A DNA stretch of 64,000 nt from Bailinhaonella thermotolerans (GCF_003594875.1 NZ_QZEY01000010.1:62001-126000), one strand, 5' to 3'. Positions 53,501 through 61,696 are shown, counted from the first letter of the stretch. Notes: generated from the sequence alone by a model not told the origin. A program made the numbers and translations.

Positions 53501-53687
53501 CCCCGGGCCGGGCGGCGAGCAGCTTGAGCGCGAACCAGGCGGAGTCCTCCCCGCGGTCCGCCGGGGCGGCCAGATACGTCACCCCGCGACGGCTCTCGCC
53601 GAGGCGGCCGACGATCTCGTAGGGGCCGAGCCTGCGGGGGTCGCCCGTCCCAAGCTCGGTCGATCGGGGCACGGCCGTATCGCTCAC
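50532..53687 (-). CDS. Transmembrane Ser/Thr kinase with extracellular SapA-like module
   Basis: A 1051-aa receptor-like protein. The kinase domain is at about 20-275: Gly-loop GRLGESRRG (27-35), Lys55 (FALKLL), [10 protein letters not shown] (Asp149, Asn154), DHA (166-168) in place of DFG, and APE (190-192). The HRDLK lysine is Ala151, so activity may be weak. An Ala/Pro-rich linker runs to about 700. The membrane helix is at about 732-756 ([19 protein letters not shown]). Outside lie Pro/Thr and KPTPKP repeats (to about 937) and a module at about 944-1051 ([34 protein letters not shown]). The usual PASTA sensor is absent and a SapA-like domain takes its place. The GTG at 53687 follows GAGGTGG. 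It lies between the T7SS run and mycP. Confidence 0.85.
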   Translation of the reverse strand: MSDTAVPRSTELGTGDPRRLGPYEIVGRLGESRRGVTYLAAPADRGEDSAWFALKLLAARPGVPEAERVVAPGGLDAARAVPATAAVPVAGAGWEGDRPYVVSEYVAGRTLAAAVSADGPLAGDELLRLADATAKALKQLHHAGIVHHDFAPENVILTADGPRVTDHALLTLFGIPQAAPADLGRPPYLAPEQLGTIGYGATSDMFAWAASMVFAATGAPPYAPGPDLLDRMRAYQPDLASLPKPLREVVTACLDPDPDRRPSAVLVRRILATAGPAAPAAPGAPAADSAPDPGTASAPVSGAVSGAAPAAAPGTPAVSATAAPGEKDVPSTGAAGGPEGEPGRPEALSGVIGAQDDPADDAGSAPAKETGRAARDGAGTSGTPGEDVPAVLGEMGEPGQDAAEAAAPAAENARDDVAPSVLGAEDEPAAGDGATAAPAEGEAKEASAPAAVTGPVIAAPGETGTPPAQAGSASRSAGAPAQAGDPGAAAASPAPASEAPAAAANAPADSPGASASGARPAPPAPAVVGAASTPAPGDGAPGPDAGPSAPATAPAGSGAPAPADQPGISPAPAATAGALGVAAAALGVAAAAPGVVAGGPAVPPGPGGQAPVVLPGAAAGPGAMPGVPGAAPGWGPPPADGGQAFAHPGGVVAPQGAGWHQTPGAGYPAGALPPGAPAGPGGPGGPGGPGAGPAPAWGPPPLPAGGPVRTGRDGRVLPAPHPAQGEKRRPRVPVGLYAALIVVLVLSGTGIWVAGHYAGASFTSSSGSASKAAAQGALPEEGGGQPPLTDPTAPGVTVPWNTAPVDPNGLVPGEPTPPPGAFPTLTAPAVEQPVNTPPTLPPNTQPAVPSPAPTEQPKPTEQPKPSDKPEPTQKPEESQKPEPTRKPDPEPTQRPDPQPTQKPEPRPTPKPTPKPTPKPTPKPTPKPTPKPTPKPPAPKAPTQVKNPYTATGVCGSGYYVQRSGSFSGGTTYQLYNSSTGKNCVVTMKTVDVGKRTRVWAVLEVQGSGSQRDDGSFEYYAGPVYSYAKGKCVRFSGGGTGGSTSAPFANCG

Positions 53688-53906
53688 GAACCAACCACCT
53701 CAAGTCACCAGACCGGCGCGGCGCGAGACGGCCGCACACCGTCCACGGGTCGCACCAAGATCGCCGTACATCCGATCCGGCATTTTAGTCAAAATCCCCC
53801 CAATAAGATCACCTGTTTCACTGGTAACCATTAGGTGAACTTCGCGGAATACCAGCTCAGAGGCGTACGACCGGCACTCCCGTCTCGCCGGCCCCACCAC
53901 GCCGCC

Positions 53907-55262
53907 TTAACGCGCGCCGTACGGCCGCGCAACGTCCGGTTTACGCCCGGGCCGCCAGGACCGGCGGCGGCCGTGGGGGACGACCACCCCGGCCCCGATC
54001 ACGAGAAGGGTCGCCACGAGCGCGCCGCCGCCGACGAGCAGCGTGACGAGCGCCGCGTCCGGGTCCAGCTCACGGGCCTTCTGGACCGCCACCGGCGTGG
54101 GCGGCGGCGGGGCGACCACCGGCTGCGCCACGGGCGCGCCCTCCGCGCCCTCGCCGGGCACGATCGCGGACACCGCCTGGAGCGCGTTGACCATCCCGCC
54201 CCCGGTGCCCGCGCCGACCTGCCCGTCCGAGGTGAGCTCGATGCGCCGCTTGACCTGCGCCTGCTTCAGATGCGGGTGCCGGGCCCGGATCAGCGCGGCC
54301 ACCCCCGCGACGTACGGCGCGGCGAAGCTCGTGCCCTGGAGGTTCGCCGCGTACCCTCGGCCCGTCCACGTGCTGGTCAGGCCCATCCCCGGCGCGATCA
54401 CCGAGACCCGCGTCGCGGTGTTGGAGGAGTCCGCCCTGGACCCGTCCGGCGTCGCGGACCCCACGGAGATCACGCCGGGGTAGTTCGCGGGGTAGGCCGG
54501 GACCTCGGCCCCGTCGTCGCGCCGGACGTTCCCGGCCGCCGCGACCACGACGACGTCCTTCCACAGGGCGTACTCCACGGCGTACTTCAGGTCCGGCTGG
54601 TCCGCCGCCTGCGCCGACACGTTGACGACCTTGGCGCCGCGGTCCACCGCCTCCTTGATGCCCTTCGCGAGCACGCCGACGTCCCCGCGCTCCTCGTTCG
54701 TCTGCTTGACCGACAGCAGCCGGGCCTCCGGCGCCACCCCCGCGAACGGCACGCCCTGGGCGGTCAGGTCGGCCGCGGCGATGATCCCCGCGACGGCCGT
54801 GCCGTGCCCGAGGCAGTCCCTGTCCACGGTCCCGCTGAGATCGACGGTCCCGGCCATCTGCCGCGTGAGCTGCGGGTGCGTGGTGTCCACGCCGCTGTCC
54901 ACCACCGCCACGACCACGCCCTTCCCCCGGGACAGCGCCCACACCCGGGGGAGGTCGAGCCGCCGCTGCGCCCACGACGCCGCGACCTCCCGGCTCCCCG
55001 CCGGCGGCGCGCACCGCCGCGGCTCCCGGCCCCGCGCGGCCCGCGTCCCGCCGGCGGACGCGAGCGCGGCCGGCGAGGAGAGGACGGCGCCCGCCGTACC
55101 GGAAGGAGACCCGGAAGGAGACCCGGATAGAGAGCCGGAAGGAGGCGCGGACGGGGGCCCGGGCGGCGGCGGCGCGGGCGTCAGGAGATGGGCGGCGAGT
55201 GCGAGCGGCAGCAGCGCGGCGGTGCGCAACGTGGTCCTCCCATGGCGTCCCCGGGGCCTCAT
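53907..55262 (-). CDS. mycP: Type VII secretion-associated serine protease mycosin
   Basis: A membrane-anchored subtilisin-like protease of the T7SS, 451 aa, acting outside the cytoplasmic membrane. The signal peptide is about 1-30, then an SGSPSG-rich stretch (41-56). The S8 catalytic triad is Asp122 (VVDSGVD), His153 (GHGTAVAG) and Ser312 (GTSFAAPYVAG), with oxyanion Asn245. Cys84 and Cys150 could form the mycosin disulfide. A C-terminal helix at about 405-430 and a basic tail anchor it. In known systems the mycosin stabilises the export complex and clips some substrates. It is transcribed toward the kinase gene and divergent from the WXG genes at 55349. Confidence 0.94.
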   Translation of the reverse strand: MRPRGRHGRTTLRTAALLPLALAAHLLTPAPPPPGPPSAPPSGSLSGSPSGSPSGTAGAVLSSPAALASAGGTRAARGREPRRCAPPAGSREVAASWAQRRLDLPRVWALSRGKGVVVAVVDSGVDTTHPQLTRQMAGTVDLSGTVDRDCLGHGTAVAGIIAAADLTAQGVPFAGVAPEARLLSVKQTNEERGDVGVLAKGIKEAVDRGAKVVNVSAQAADQPDLKYAVEYALWKDVVVVAAAGNVRRDDGAEVPAYPANYPGVISVGSATPDGSRADSSNTATRVSVIAPGMGLTSTWTGRGYAANLQGTSFAAPYVAGVAALIRARHPHLKQAQVKRRIELTSDGQVGAGTGGGMVNALQAVSAIVPGEGAEGAPVAQPVVAPPPPTPVAVQKARELDPDAALVTLLVGGGALVATLLVIGAGVVVPHGRRRSWRPGRKPDVARPYGAR

Positions 55263-55348
55263 GAACCCCTGGCGTCACCTGACCCGGTCAGTATGATCCT
55301 TTTCGGGCTGCTTGGAAGAAACCGGCCGACCGGGGAGGAAGCACCCCT

Positions 55349-55642
55349 GTGAATCTCAACCTGCACTATGACGCGCTGGAACAGTGCCGCAGAGAAGCGC
55401 GCAACCAGGCCAAGAACTTCGGCGAGGGATTCAGCGCCAAGACCACCGCGACCGGCCTGCTCGGCGGCGTGGGCGGGACCCTGCTCGCGAAGATCGCCGC
55501 GGTCGAGACGCTGGTGGAGGACGAGTTCCGCGCGGCGAGGACCCTGTTCGACGGCGTGGAGACCGGCCTGGACAGCGTCGACAGGATCGTGCGCAAGGCG
55601 CACGGCGCGCTGTACCAGCCGAAGCCGGAGATGACCGTATGA
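55349..55642 (+). CDS. Small helical WXG100-like protein
   Basis: A 97-aa protein, all-helical by composition, with a central glycine-rich turn (TATGLLGGVGGTLL) between two helices. It has the size and shape of a WXG100 protein but no Trp-x-Gly. The GTG start at 55349 follows GGGGAGGAAG. Its stop overlaps the ATG of the WXG100-transglycosylase gene by 4 bases, so the two are made together and may form a heterodimer that takes the enzyme to the secretion machine. Function inferred from context. Confidence 0.7.
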   Translation: MNLNLHYDALEQCRREARNQAKNFGEGFSAKTTATGLLGGVGGTLLAKIAAVETLVEDEFRAARTLFDGVETGLDSVDRIVRKAHGALYQPKPEMTV

Positions 55643-56736
55643 ACCGGGTGAGCGGCGCGGACCTCCTCGCCGGGCTGCCTTCGGGCCCCGCCTTCGACGC
55701 CGCCAAGCAGCGGCTCACCGCGCTCGCCGACAAGGTGGACGGGGACCCCGAGGCGGTCCGCGCCCTCGCCACGCGCTGGAGCGGCGCGGGCGGGAACGCG
55801 ACCGAGTACGCCGGAGGGGTTCAGCGCAAGGCGGCGAACGTGGACGCGCTGTGGGCCGGCGCCTCCGCCGACGCCTTCCGGGACCACGTGAACGCGCTCG
55901 CGAGCTGCGGCGAGGCCCTGGACGAGGCCGTCCGCGGCTGCGCGCAGCAGCTCCGCCAGGTCGCCTCGGCCCTGGAGACGGCCAAGTCCGAGGTAACGGC
56001 CATCTGCTCCGACCTGGTCACCCGGGTGAGCGCGGTGGACCGCACCGCCAAGGACGCCGACACCAGGATCAGCGGGATGATCGACGACGCGGCCAAGCGC
56101 GCCGAGGTCCCCGTGGGCCGGGCCGAACGCGCCGCCGAGGACGCCGCGGGCCGGATCGGCGAGCTGCTCGGCAGGCTGGAGACGCGCCGCTTCTCACGCC
56201 TCCTCGCCGCCCACAGGGTGGACCCCGTGTTCGCCAAGGCGTCCTTCGACTGGCGTCCGGTGCCGCCCCCGAGCCCGACGGCCACCACCGCGGCCTACTC
56301 CGGCGGCCCGTCGCCGGACGGGTCCGGCGGGTTCGGCGGGTACGGCCCGAGCGGGGCTCCCCCCGGAAAGATGCCGGAGGGCCGGGTGGCCGACTGGATC
56401 CGGGAGGCCATCGAGATCCTCAAGGCGCACGGGTATCCGGTCGAGAAGATGAACCCGGACCACATCTACGCGATCATCATGCACGAGTCGAGCGGCAACC
56501 CGCACGCCATCAACCTGACGGACGGCAACGCCGCGGCCGGGACCCCGTCCAAGGGGCTCATGCAGACGATCGACCCGACGTTCAACGCCTACTCGCTGCC
56601 CGGGCACAAGAACATCTACGACCCGGTGGACAACATCATCGCCGGGGTCAGGTACGCCATCTCGCGCTACGGCTCGGTCTCCAACGTGCCGGGACTCCAC
56701 GGGCTGCGGAACGGCTCGGGATACGAGGGGTACTGA
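55639..56736 (+). CDS. WXG100-lytic transglycosylase fusion
   Basis: A 365-aa probable T7SS-exported peptidoglycan enzyme. Residues about 1-110 form a WXG100-like hairpin with ALWAGASADAFRDH (Trp72-Ala-Gly). A long coiled coil (about 110-190) and a Pro/Gly spacer follow. The C-terminal 120 residues are an SLT-type transglycosylase domain: AIIMHESSGNPHAINLTDGN with catalytic Glu283, then SKGLMQTIDPTFNAYSL. Other domains of this class cleave glycan strands. No Sec signal is present, which supports export through the T7SS. It overlaps the upstream small WXG-like gene by 4 bases. Confidence 0.85.
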   Translation: MNRVSGADLLAGLPSGPAFDAAKQRLTALADKVDGDPEAVRALATRWSGAGGNATEYAGGVQRKAANVDALWAGASADAFRDHVNALASCGEALDEAVRGCAQQLRQVASALETAKSEVTAICSDLVTRVSAVDRTAKDADTRISGMIDDAAKRAEVPVGRAERAAEDAAGRIGELLGRLETRRFSRLLAAHRVDPVFAKASFDWRPVPPPSPTATTAAYSGGPSPDGSGGFGGYGPSGAPPGKMPEGRVADWIREAIEILKAHGYPVEKMNPDHIYAIIMHESSGNPHAINLTDGNAAAGTPSKGLMQTIDPTFNAYSLPGHKNIYDPVDNIIAGVRYAISRYGSVSNVPGLHGLRNGSGYEGY

Positions 56737-56831
56737 CCCCCTCGACACGTGGGCGAAATGCCGGTTTCATTGACTGTTCACCGACTAGATGATCAAGCTG
56801 TCCCCTCTCATCCTGTCGTTAGGAGCCGGTC

Positions 56832-57407
56832 TTGGCAGAGCCTCCAGCGAACCAACCGGGTGCCCCGGGCGGACGTCCCCCGCTGTCCGTGGACCATGAC
56901 ATCTCCCCGAACAAGGTCGAGCCGGGGTTCATCGAGGCGGGCGAGGGCCTGAAGGCCGCGGCCACCAGGGCCGAGCAGTCGGTGAAGGCGCAGGGCGACC
57001 TCTCCGCCGGCGGCCTCGCCCAGAAGGTCGGGGACGGCCTGAGCGCGGTCGGGGCCGACGGGATCCCGGCGGCGATCGGCATGGGGTCGTTCCAGGAGCT
57101 GGACAAGATGTTCCTGGATTGGCTCAACCCGAAGCGGGCGGAGCTGCCGGGCCAGGCGGCCCACCTCGCGGCCGTCTACACCGACATCGGCGAGGGGCTG
57201 CGCGACCTGCGGCTCGCCGTCAGGGACATCGAGTGGGGCCTCGCGGAGGAGCTCGACCGCCTGCCGATCTACCAGACCCTCCAGTCGTACGTCAAAGACC
57301 CCGGCGGCGCGAACGGGAACGGCGGGACCGGGAACGGCGGTGCGAACGCGAACGGGAACGGCGCGGCGAACGCGAACGGGAACGGCGGGGCGGGGGGTGA
57401 CCGCTGA
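56832..57407 (+). CDS. Small helical WXG100-like protein with Asn/Gly tail
   Basis: A 191-aa protein. Residues about 30-155 are helical (LKAAATRAEQSVKAQGDLSA, AHLAAVYTDIGEGLRDLRL) with a glycine-containing turn. The last 35 residues are an Asn/Gly/Ala-rich tail (GANGNGGTGNGGANANGNG). The TTG start at 56832 follows AGGAG. The stop shares one base with the next ATG, so it is coupled to the membrane WXG-like gene. It occupies the same position in its gene set as the 47678 gene. No named family recognised. Confidence 0.72.
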   Translation: MAEPPANQPGAPGGRPPLSVDHDISPNKVEPGFIEAGEGLKAAATRAEQSVKAQGDLSAGGLAQKVGDGLSAVGADGIPAAIGMGSFQELDKMFLDWLNPKRAELPGQAAHLAAVYTDIGEGLRDLRLAVRDIEWGLAEELDRLPIYQTLQSYVKDPGGANGNGGTGNGGANANGNGAANANGNGGAGGDR

Positions 57408-58423
57408 TGGTCCGCGAGCTCCGGCCCATGCTGGGCACCCCGCAACCGATCATCACTCCCCAGCGGGCCATGAAGATCCTGACGATCGCGACCGCCGTGC
57501 CGCTGGCCGGGCTCTGGATGCTGGGCGGGATCGCCGCGTCCGACCTCGACCCCGGCAAGCTCCGCGCGCTCGCCAAGACCTTCAACGAGCTGGCGGACGA
57601 CCTGGAGGGCGGCAAGAAGGACCCCGACGGGGGGTACGTCGACCGGACGGGCGCCCTGGCCTCCGTGGTCGTCACGAACAGCCAGTTCAGCGGCGCCGCG
57701 ATCGAGGAGTTCAAGCTCGTCTACCCGGTCGTGCACACCTACGGCGTGACCCTCGCGGGCAACTGCCGGACCGTGGCGCTCGGGTGCGAGAACTACGCCT
57801 CCCTCATCGAGGAGGAGCGGAAGGCGCTGATGGAGATCGAGGGGCTGCTCCTCGGCACCCTGATCCTCATCGCCTTCCAGCCCGTCACCACGCAGATCTT
57901 CAGGATCGTGGAGTACCGGATCGGCCAGCTCCTGCAGTTGGCGGCCAGGATCAAGGGCCTGTCCGGGACGTGGGCGGCCAGGGCGCTCCAGGCGGGATCC
58001 ACGGCCTACGTCAGCACCCTGCTCGGGTACATCGCGGTGGACGGCGTCGCCTGGCACGCCGCCGCGTACTCCGGCCAGGCCACCGTGGCGCTGGCCAACG
58101 GCGAGTCGCTGGGCTCCCCCACCGACGGCATCGGCCGCACGATGGCCGCGAACGGGGCGTACGCCGTGGGCTACGAGCTCTTCAACGCGCCGCTGCGGGC
58201 CGCCGGCGTGGAGCCGACCAGGATCAGCGAGATGTCGGCCCGCCTCTTCGGCTCGATCTACGGTTACACCCCCGTGGACAACCTCCTGGACGAGGAGGAG
58301 GACGACGCGATCGCGACGCAGCCCGACCAACTGGACGACAAGCTGCTCGGGCACGGGGGCCGCGCGCTCATCTTCCCGCCGGGGTGGACCCCCGGTAGCT
58401 GGCCCCGCTACCCGGCCCGATGA
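57407..58423 (+). CDS. WXG100-like membrane protein
   Basis: A 338-aa protein with the layout of the 39229 and 48264 proteins: an N-terminal hydrophobic helix (about 22-46), a helical soluble region with SQFSGAAIEEFKLV at the position of the WXG turn (Phe94-Ser-Gly, Trp replaced), a hydrophobic pair near 145-165 and 195-220, and an acidic linker (DNLLDEEEDDA) before a Pro/Trp-rich end. Its ATG overlaps the previous stop by one base. A YbaB-like gene follows after 12 bases. Probably a T7SS substrate or adaptor; no named family recognised. Confidence 0.72.
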   Translation: MVRELRPMLGTPQPIITPQRAMKILTIATAVPLAGLWMLGGIAASDLDPGKLRALAKTFNELADDLEGGKKDPDGGYVDRTGALASVVVTNSQFSGAAIEEFKLVYPVVHTYGVTLAGNCRTVALGCENYASLIEEERKALMEIEGLLLGTLILIAFQPVTTQIFRIVEYRIGQLLQLAARIKGLSGTWAARALQAGSTAYVSTLLGYIAVDGVAWHAAAYSGQATVALANGESLGSPTDGIGRTMAANGAYAVGYELFNAPLRAAGVEPTRISEMSARLFGSIYGYTPVDNLLDEEEDDAIATQPDQLDDKLLGHGGRALIFPPGWTPGSWPRYPAR

Positions 58424-58435
58424 GAGGAGGTTCAC

Positions 58436-58840
58436 GTGAGCACTCGTGACGACAGGGCGGGCGTGCCCGAGGCGGCCCCGGGCCTGTCCGGCCTCCCGGA
58501 ACTCAGAGGAGTGGGCGAGAGCCCGGACCGCCTGGCCATCGCGGTCGCCGACGCGTCCGGCCGCCTGCTGAGCCTCGACCTGGACCCCAAGGCGATGCGC
58601 CTGGACAGCCGGACCCTGGCCGAGAGCGTCCTCGCCGCCGTCCGCCAGGCCCAGGCCGACGCCGAGGGGAAGCTCCAGCGCCTGGCCGACGACACCTTCG
58701 CCCTGGGCACGGCCCCGCCGCCGGTCCTGGACGAGGACCAGTTCCAAAAGCGCCTGGACAGCATCGCCCAGGGCTACGAGTCCGCGCTCAGGAGCCATGA
58801 GGCCGACCTGACCCGCCGCCTCCGCGAGATCAATCCCTGA
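58436..58840 (+). CDS. YbaB/EbfC-like protein
   Basis: A 134-aa protein with strands DRLAIAVADASGRLLSLDLD and PKAMRLDSRTLAESVL, then a long C-terminal helix pair (ESVLAAVRQAQADAEGKLQR). The N-terminal helix is shorter than in other YbaB proteins, with a low-complexity start. GAGAGGAGG precedes the GTG start. It closes the last T7SS gene run, immediately after a membrane WXG-like gene, like its relatives at 49577 and 49972. Confidence 0.76.
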   Translation: MSTRDDRAGVPEAAPGLSGLPELRGVGESPDRLAIAVADASGRLLSLDLDPKAMRLDSRTLAESVLAAVRQAQADAEGKLQRLADDTFALGTAPPPVLDEDQFQKRLDSIAQGYESALRSHEADLTRRLREINP

Positions 58841-58915
58841 CCCTCCCCCGGGCCGCCGGGCCCGCCGCGTCTTCTACCCTCGGGGATGCGGGTCCGGCGG
58901 GCGAAGGGACGGGTT

Positions 58916-59314
58916 GTGCGGCTCGGGAATCTGGAGCGGTCGATCATGGAGGCGCTGTGGGCGCGCCCTGAGGGGGTGTTCGCCCAGGAGCTCGCCGACA
59001 GCCTGCCCTCGCGGCCCGCGGCCACGACCGTGCTGACCGTCCTCGTGCGGCTGTCGAACAAGGGCCTGGTGTCCCGCGAGCGGCGGGGGCGCGCCCATCT
59101 CTACAAGGCCACGGCGGGCAAGGACGCCTTCGTGGCCGAGACGATGCGGGCCGCCCTGGACGAGGCCGGGGATCTGTCGGCGGCCGTGAACCGGTTCGTC
59201 GGCTCGGTCTCCCCGGAGGTGGCGGCCGCCCTGCGCGAGGCGCTCGACGACCGGGGCGAGGCCCTTGAGGGCAGGGGCGAGGTCCTTGAGGGCCGCGGCG
59301 AGGCGAAGCCGTGA
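58916..59314 (+). CDS. BlaI/MecI/CopY-family repressor
   Basis: A 132-aa winged-helix repressor. LGNLERSIMEALWARPEGVF, ATTVLTVLVRLSNKGLVSRE and RRGRAHLYKATAGKDAFVAE are the BlaI domain, followed by a short dimerisation helix. The C-terminus is a repeated EGRGEVLEGRGEAK tail, unusual for the family. The GTG at 58916 is chosen because GAAGGGA precedes it and the start then matches BlaI proteins; a longer version from 58886 is possible. Its stop overlaps the M56 protease gene by 4 bases. Such pairs respond to cell-wall stress by proteolysis of the repressor. Confidence 0.9.
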   Translation: MRLGNLERSIMEALWARPEGVFAQELADSLPSRPAATTVLTVLVRLSNKGLVSRERRGRAHLYKATAGKDAFVAETMRAALDEAGDLSAAVNRFVGSVSPEVAAALREALDDRGEALEGRGEVLEGRGEAKP

Positions 59315-60246
59315 CGGTGTGGCTGGCGGCCGCGGGGGTCGCGCTGGTGCCCATCCTGCTGGGGCGGCACGCCTCGGCCTGGCTCACCGGCCCGTGGGCT
59401 TCGCGCTGCCCGCGCGCCGCGCTCGTGCTGTGGCAGGCCGTCGGCCTGGGCGGCGGGCTGGGCGCGGCCGCGCTGGGGCTGATCGCGGCGGTCGCTCCGC
59501 TGGCGGCGGCCTTCCCGCACGGCATGCACACGCTGGCGCGGCAGGTCCTGGACGGCGCGGGCCTGGCCGGGCTGGGGCCCGGGCACCTGGCCGCCCTCGC
59601 CTGGTCGGCCGGGCTGATCCTGTGGCTGCTCACGCACACCGTCCGGATCACCGTCAAGACGGTGGCCGAGCAGCGGCGGCAGCGGCTGCTCGTGGACGTC
59701 CTCGCCGAGCACAGCCCCGTCCACGACGCCTACGTGCTGCCCGCCGCCGAGCCCGTGGCGTACTGCGTGCCCGGGCGGCGCGCTCGCGTCGTCCTCAGCC
59801 GGGGGACCCTGGAGCTGCTGGGCGCCCGGGAGCTGCGGGCCGTGCTCTCCCACGAGCGCGCCCACGCGCGGGGGCGGCACGATCTGGTCCTGCTGCCGTT
59901 CATCGCCCTGGCCAAGGCGTTCCCGTGGCTGCCCGCGGCCAGGGCGGCGCGCGAGGCGGTGCCCCTGCTGCTGGAGATGCTCGCCGACGACCGGGCCCGC
60001 CGGGCGCACGGCCCCCTGCCGCTGGCCCGGGCGCTCGTGGAGATGGCGGCCCCGCCCGCGGCGGCGGGGACCCTGGCCCTGGCCGACGCCGGCGTCGCCG
60101 ACCGGGTCCGCAGGCTGCTCGCCGACGCCGGGCCGCGCCCGGGGTGGATCCCCGCCGCGGCCTACTCCGGCGCCGGGCTGCTGCTCGGCGGCCCGGCGGC
60201 GGTGCTGCTCGCCCCGCTGCTCTGCGTCCTGCTCTGGCCGATGTGA
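59311..60246 (+). CDS. M56 family metalloprotease (BlaR1/MecR1-like)
   Basis: A 311-aa membrane protease with about four to five helices. The zinc motif HERAH is at residues 181-185 (VLSHERAHARGRHDLVLLPF). There is no C-terminal penicillin-binding sensor domain as in BlaR1, so the signal is unknown. It is coupled to the BlaI-type repressor gene by a 4-base overlap. The expected role is to inactivate that repressor. It converges with the VKOR gene with 3 bases between stops. Confidence 0.9.
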   Translation: MTVWLAAAGVALVPILLGRHASAWLTGPWASRCPRAALVLWQAVGLGGGLGAAALGLIAAVAPLAAAFPHGMHTLARQVLDGAGLAGLGPGHLAALAWSAGLILWLLTHTVRITVKTVAEQRRQRLLVDVLAEHSPVHDAYVLPAAEPVAYCVPGRRARVVLSRGTLELLGARELRAVLSHERAHARGRHDLVLLPFIALAKAFPWLPAARAAREAVPLLLEMLADDRARRAHGPLPLARALVEMAAPPAAAGTLALADAGVADRVRRLLADAGPRPGWIPAAAYSGAGLLLGGPAAVLLAPLLCVLLWPM

Positions 60247-60249
60247 GCG

Positions 60250-60876
60250 TCAGATCAGGGTGCTCCAGTACGGCCAGAAGCGGACGCCGATCAGCCCGAT
60301 CACGGCCAGGAACCAGACGGCGAGCACGACGGAGTGGTACTCCGCGAACGGCCGTGCCGCCCGGGACCCCGCGAGGTTGCGCAGCGTGACGTACCAGAAG
60401 AGCGGGATCGTGACCGCCCAGACGACCATGCAGTACGGGCACAGCGCGCCGATCACGTAGAGGCTCTGGTAGATCAGCCAGTGCACGAACACGACGGCGA
60501 ACGTGAGGCCCGCCTGCAGGCCGAGCCAGAACCAGCGGCGCGGCCGGGCCCCGGCGAGCAGGGCGGCCCCCGCGGCGGTCACCATCGCGAACCCCGCGAT
60601 CCCGAGCAGCGGGTTGGGGAACCCGAACACCTCGGCCTGCGGGGTGGCCATGACCGACCCGCAGGACAGCACCGGGTTGATGCTGCAGCTCGGCACGTAG
60701 TCCGGGTTCCTGAGCAGCGCGATCTTCTCCACGGCCAGAACGAACGCCGCGAGCAGGCCCAGCGCGCCGCCGATCGTCAGCAGCCAGGGCAGCAGCCGGG
60801 GGAACGGCGCCTCGCGGGGGCCGGCGGGCGCCGCGGCCGGGAGCCCGGCGGCGGCCTCAGCCCGCGAGAGCCGCAT
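60250..60876 (-). CDS. Vitamin K epoxide reductase (VKOR) family protein
   Basis: A membrane quinone-linked oxidase of 208 aa that reoxidises DsbA-like proteins. It has five predicted helices, the loop cysteines in YVPSCSINPVLSCGSVMATP and the active-site GALCPYCMVVW (CxxC). In actinomycetes VKOR replaces DsbB. It overlaps the start side of its operon partner, the DsbA-like gene (shared 60857-60876), so donor and acceptor are co-expressed. Confidence 0.93.
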   Translation of the reverse strand: MRLSRAEAAAGLPAAAPAGPREAPFPRLLPWLLTIGGALGLLAAFVLAVEKIALLRNPDYVPSCSINPVLSCGSVMATPQAEVFGFPNPLLGIAGFAMVTAAGAALLAGARPRRWFWLGLQAGLTFAVVFVHWLIYQSLYVIGALCPYCMVVWAVTIPLFWYVTLRNLAGSRAARPFAEYHSVVLAVWFLAVIGLIGVRFWPYWSTLI

Positions 60877-61588
60877 CGATCGCCGCCTTGAACTCGTCGT
60901 AGGACTGGGGCTGGATCTTCTTCCCGTTCAGGAAGAACGTCGGGGTGCCCTGGACGCCCAGGGCCTCGCCGTCCGCGGCGTCCTTCCTGATCCGGTCCAG
61001 GGTGGCCGGGTCGGCGTACGCCTTCTCCCAGGCGGCCATGTCCAGGCCGAGGGCCTTGGCGTAGCCCCGGAAGATCTCGTCGGCGGGGATCCGCTTCTCG
61101 CCCCACTCCTTCTGCGACTCGAACATGCGCCGGTACATCGCCTCGAACCGGCCCTGCCGGGCCGCCGCCTCCACCGCCCGCGCCGCGCGCTCGGCGTTGA
61201 AGTGGCTCGCGATCGGGAAGTACCGCGTCACGAAGGTGACCTTCCCGGCGTACCGCGCGCGCAACTGCTCGACCATCGGGAAGTACGCGCCGCAGGCCTC
61301 GCACTCGAAGTCGAGGAACTCCACCACGGTGACCTTGCCGTCCGCCGCCGTCTGGAGCCGGTGGCTGTCCGCGCGCACGAGCCGCGACTCGCCCGCCGCG
61401 ACCGCCTCGCCGCCGCCGGGCCCCACCTTGCCGATCACGAACACGGCGCCGACGACCAGCACGAACGCGGCCACCACGGTCGCGGTGATCGCCAGGTTGC
61501 GCCGCCGGACCTCCTGCCTCCGGCTCTCGGCCCGCAGCGCGTCCACCTTCGACCGGCGCGCCGCCGTCCGCTCCTCCGAACTCTCCAC
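60857..61588 (-). CDS. DsbA-family thioredoxin-fold disulfide oxidase
   Basis: A 243-aa membrane-tethered, extracytoplasmic oxidoreductase. The N-terminal basic region leads to one helix (about 29-51, LAITATVVAAFVLVVGAVFV). The thioredoxin fold has VVEFLDFECEACGAYFPMVE (CEAC active site) and the cis-Pro loop GVQGTPTFFLNGKK. The start at 61588 (GTG) follows GGAAGGAG at 4 bases; a longer in-frame start at 61699 is less likely. It is the first gene of the dsbA-VKOR pair. Likely clients include the cysteine-rich SapA-like modules and mycosin made elsewhere in the window (inference). Confidence 0.92.
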   Translation of the reverse strand: MESSEERTAARRSKVDALRAESRRQEVRRRNLAITATVVAAFVLVVGAVFVIGKVGPGGGEAVAAGESRLVRADSHRLQTAADGKVTVVEFLDFECEACGAYFPMVEQLRARYAGKVTFVTRYFPIASHFNAERAARAVEAAARQGRFEAMYRRMFESQKEWGEKRIPADEIFRGYAKALGLDMAAWEKAYADPATLDRIRKDAADGEALGVQGTPTFFLNGKKIQPQSYDEFKAAIDAALAG

Positions 61589-61696
61589 CGCTCTCCTTCC
61601 ACCGCACCCGGGGAGGAGCCGGCCGCGCCACGCCGGCACGGCGGCGGGCGCACGCGGTCCCGGGCACGGGGGCACGGGACCACGGACGGCCGGCTC

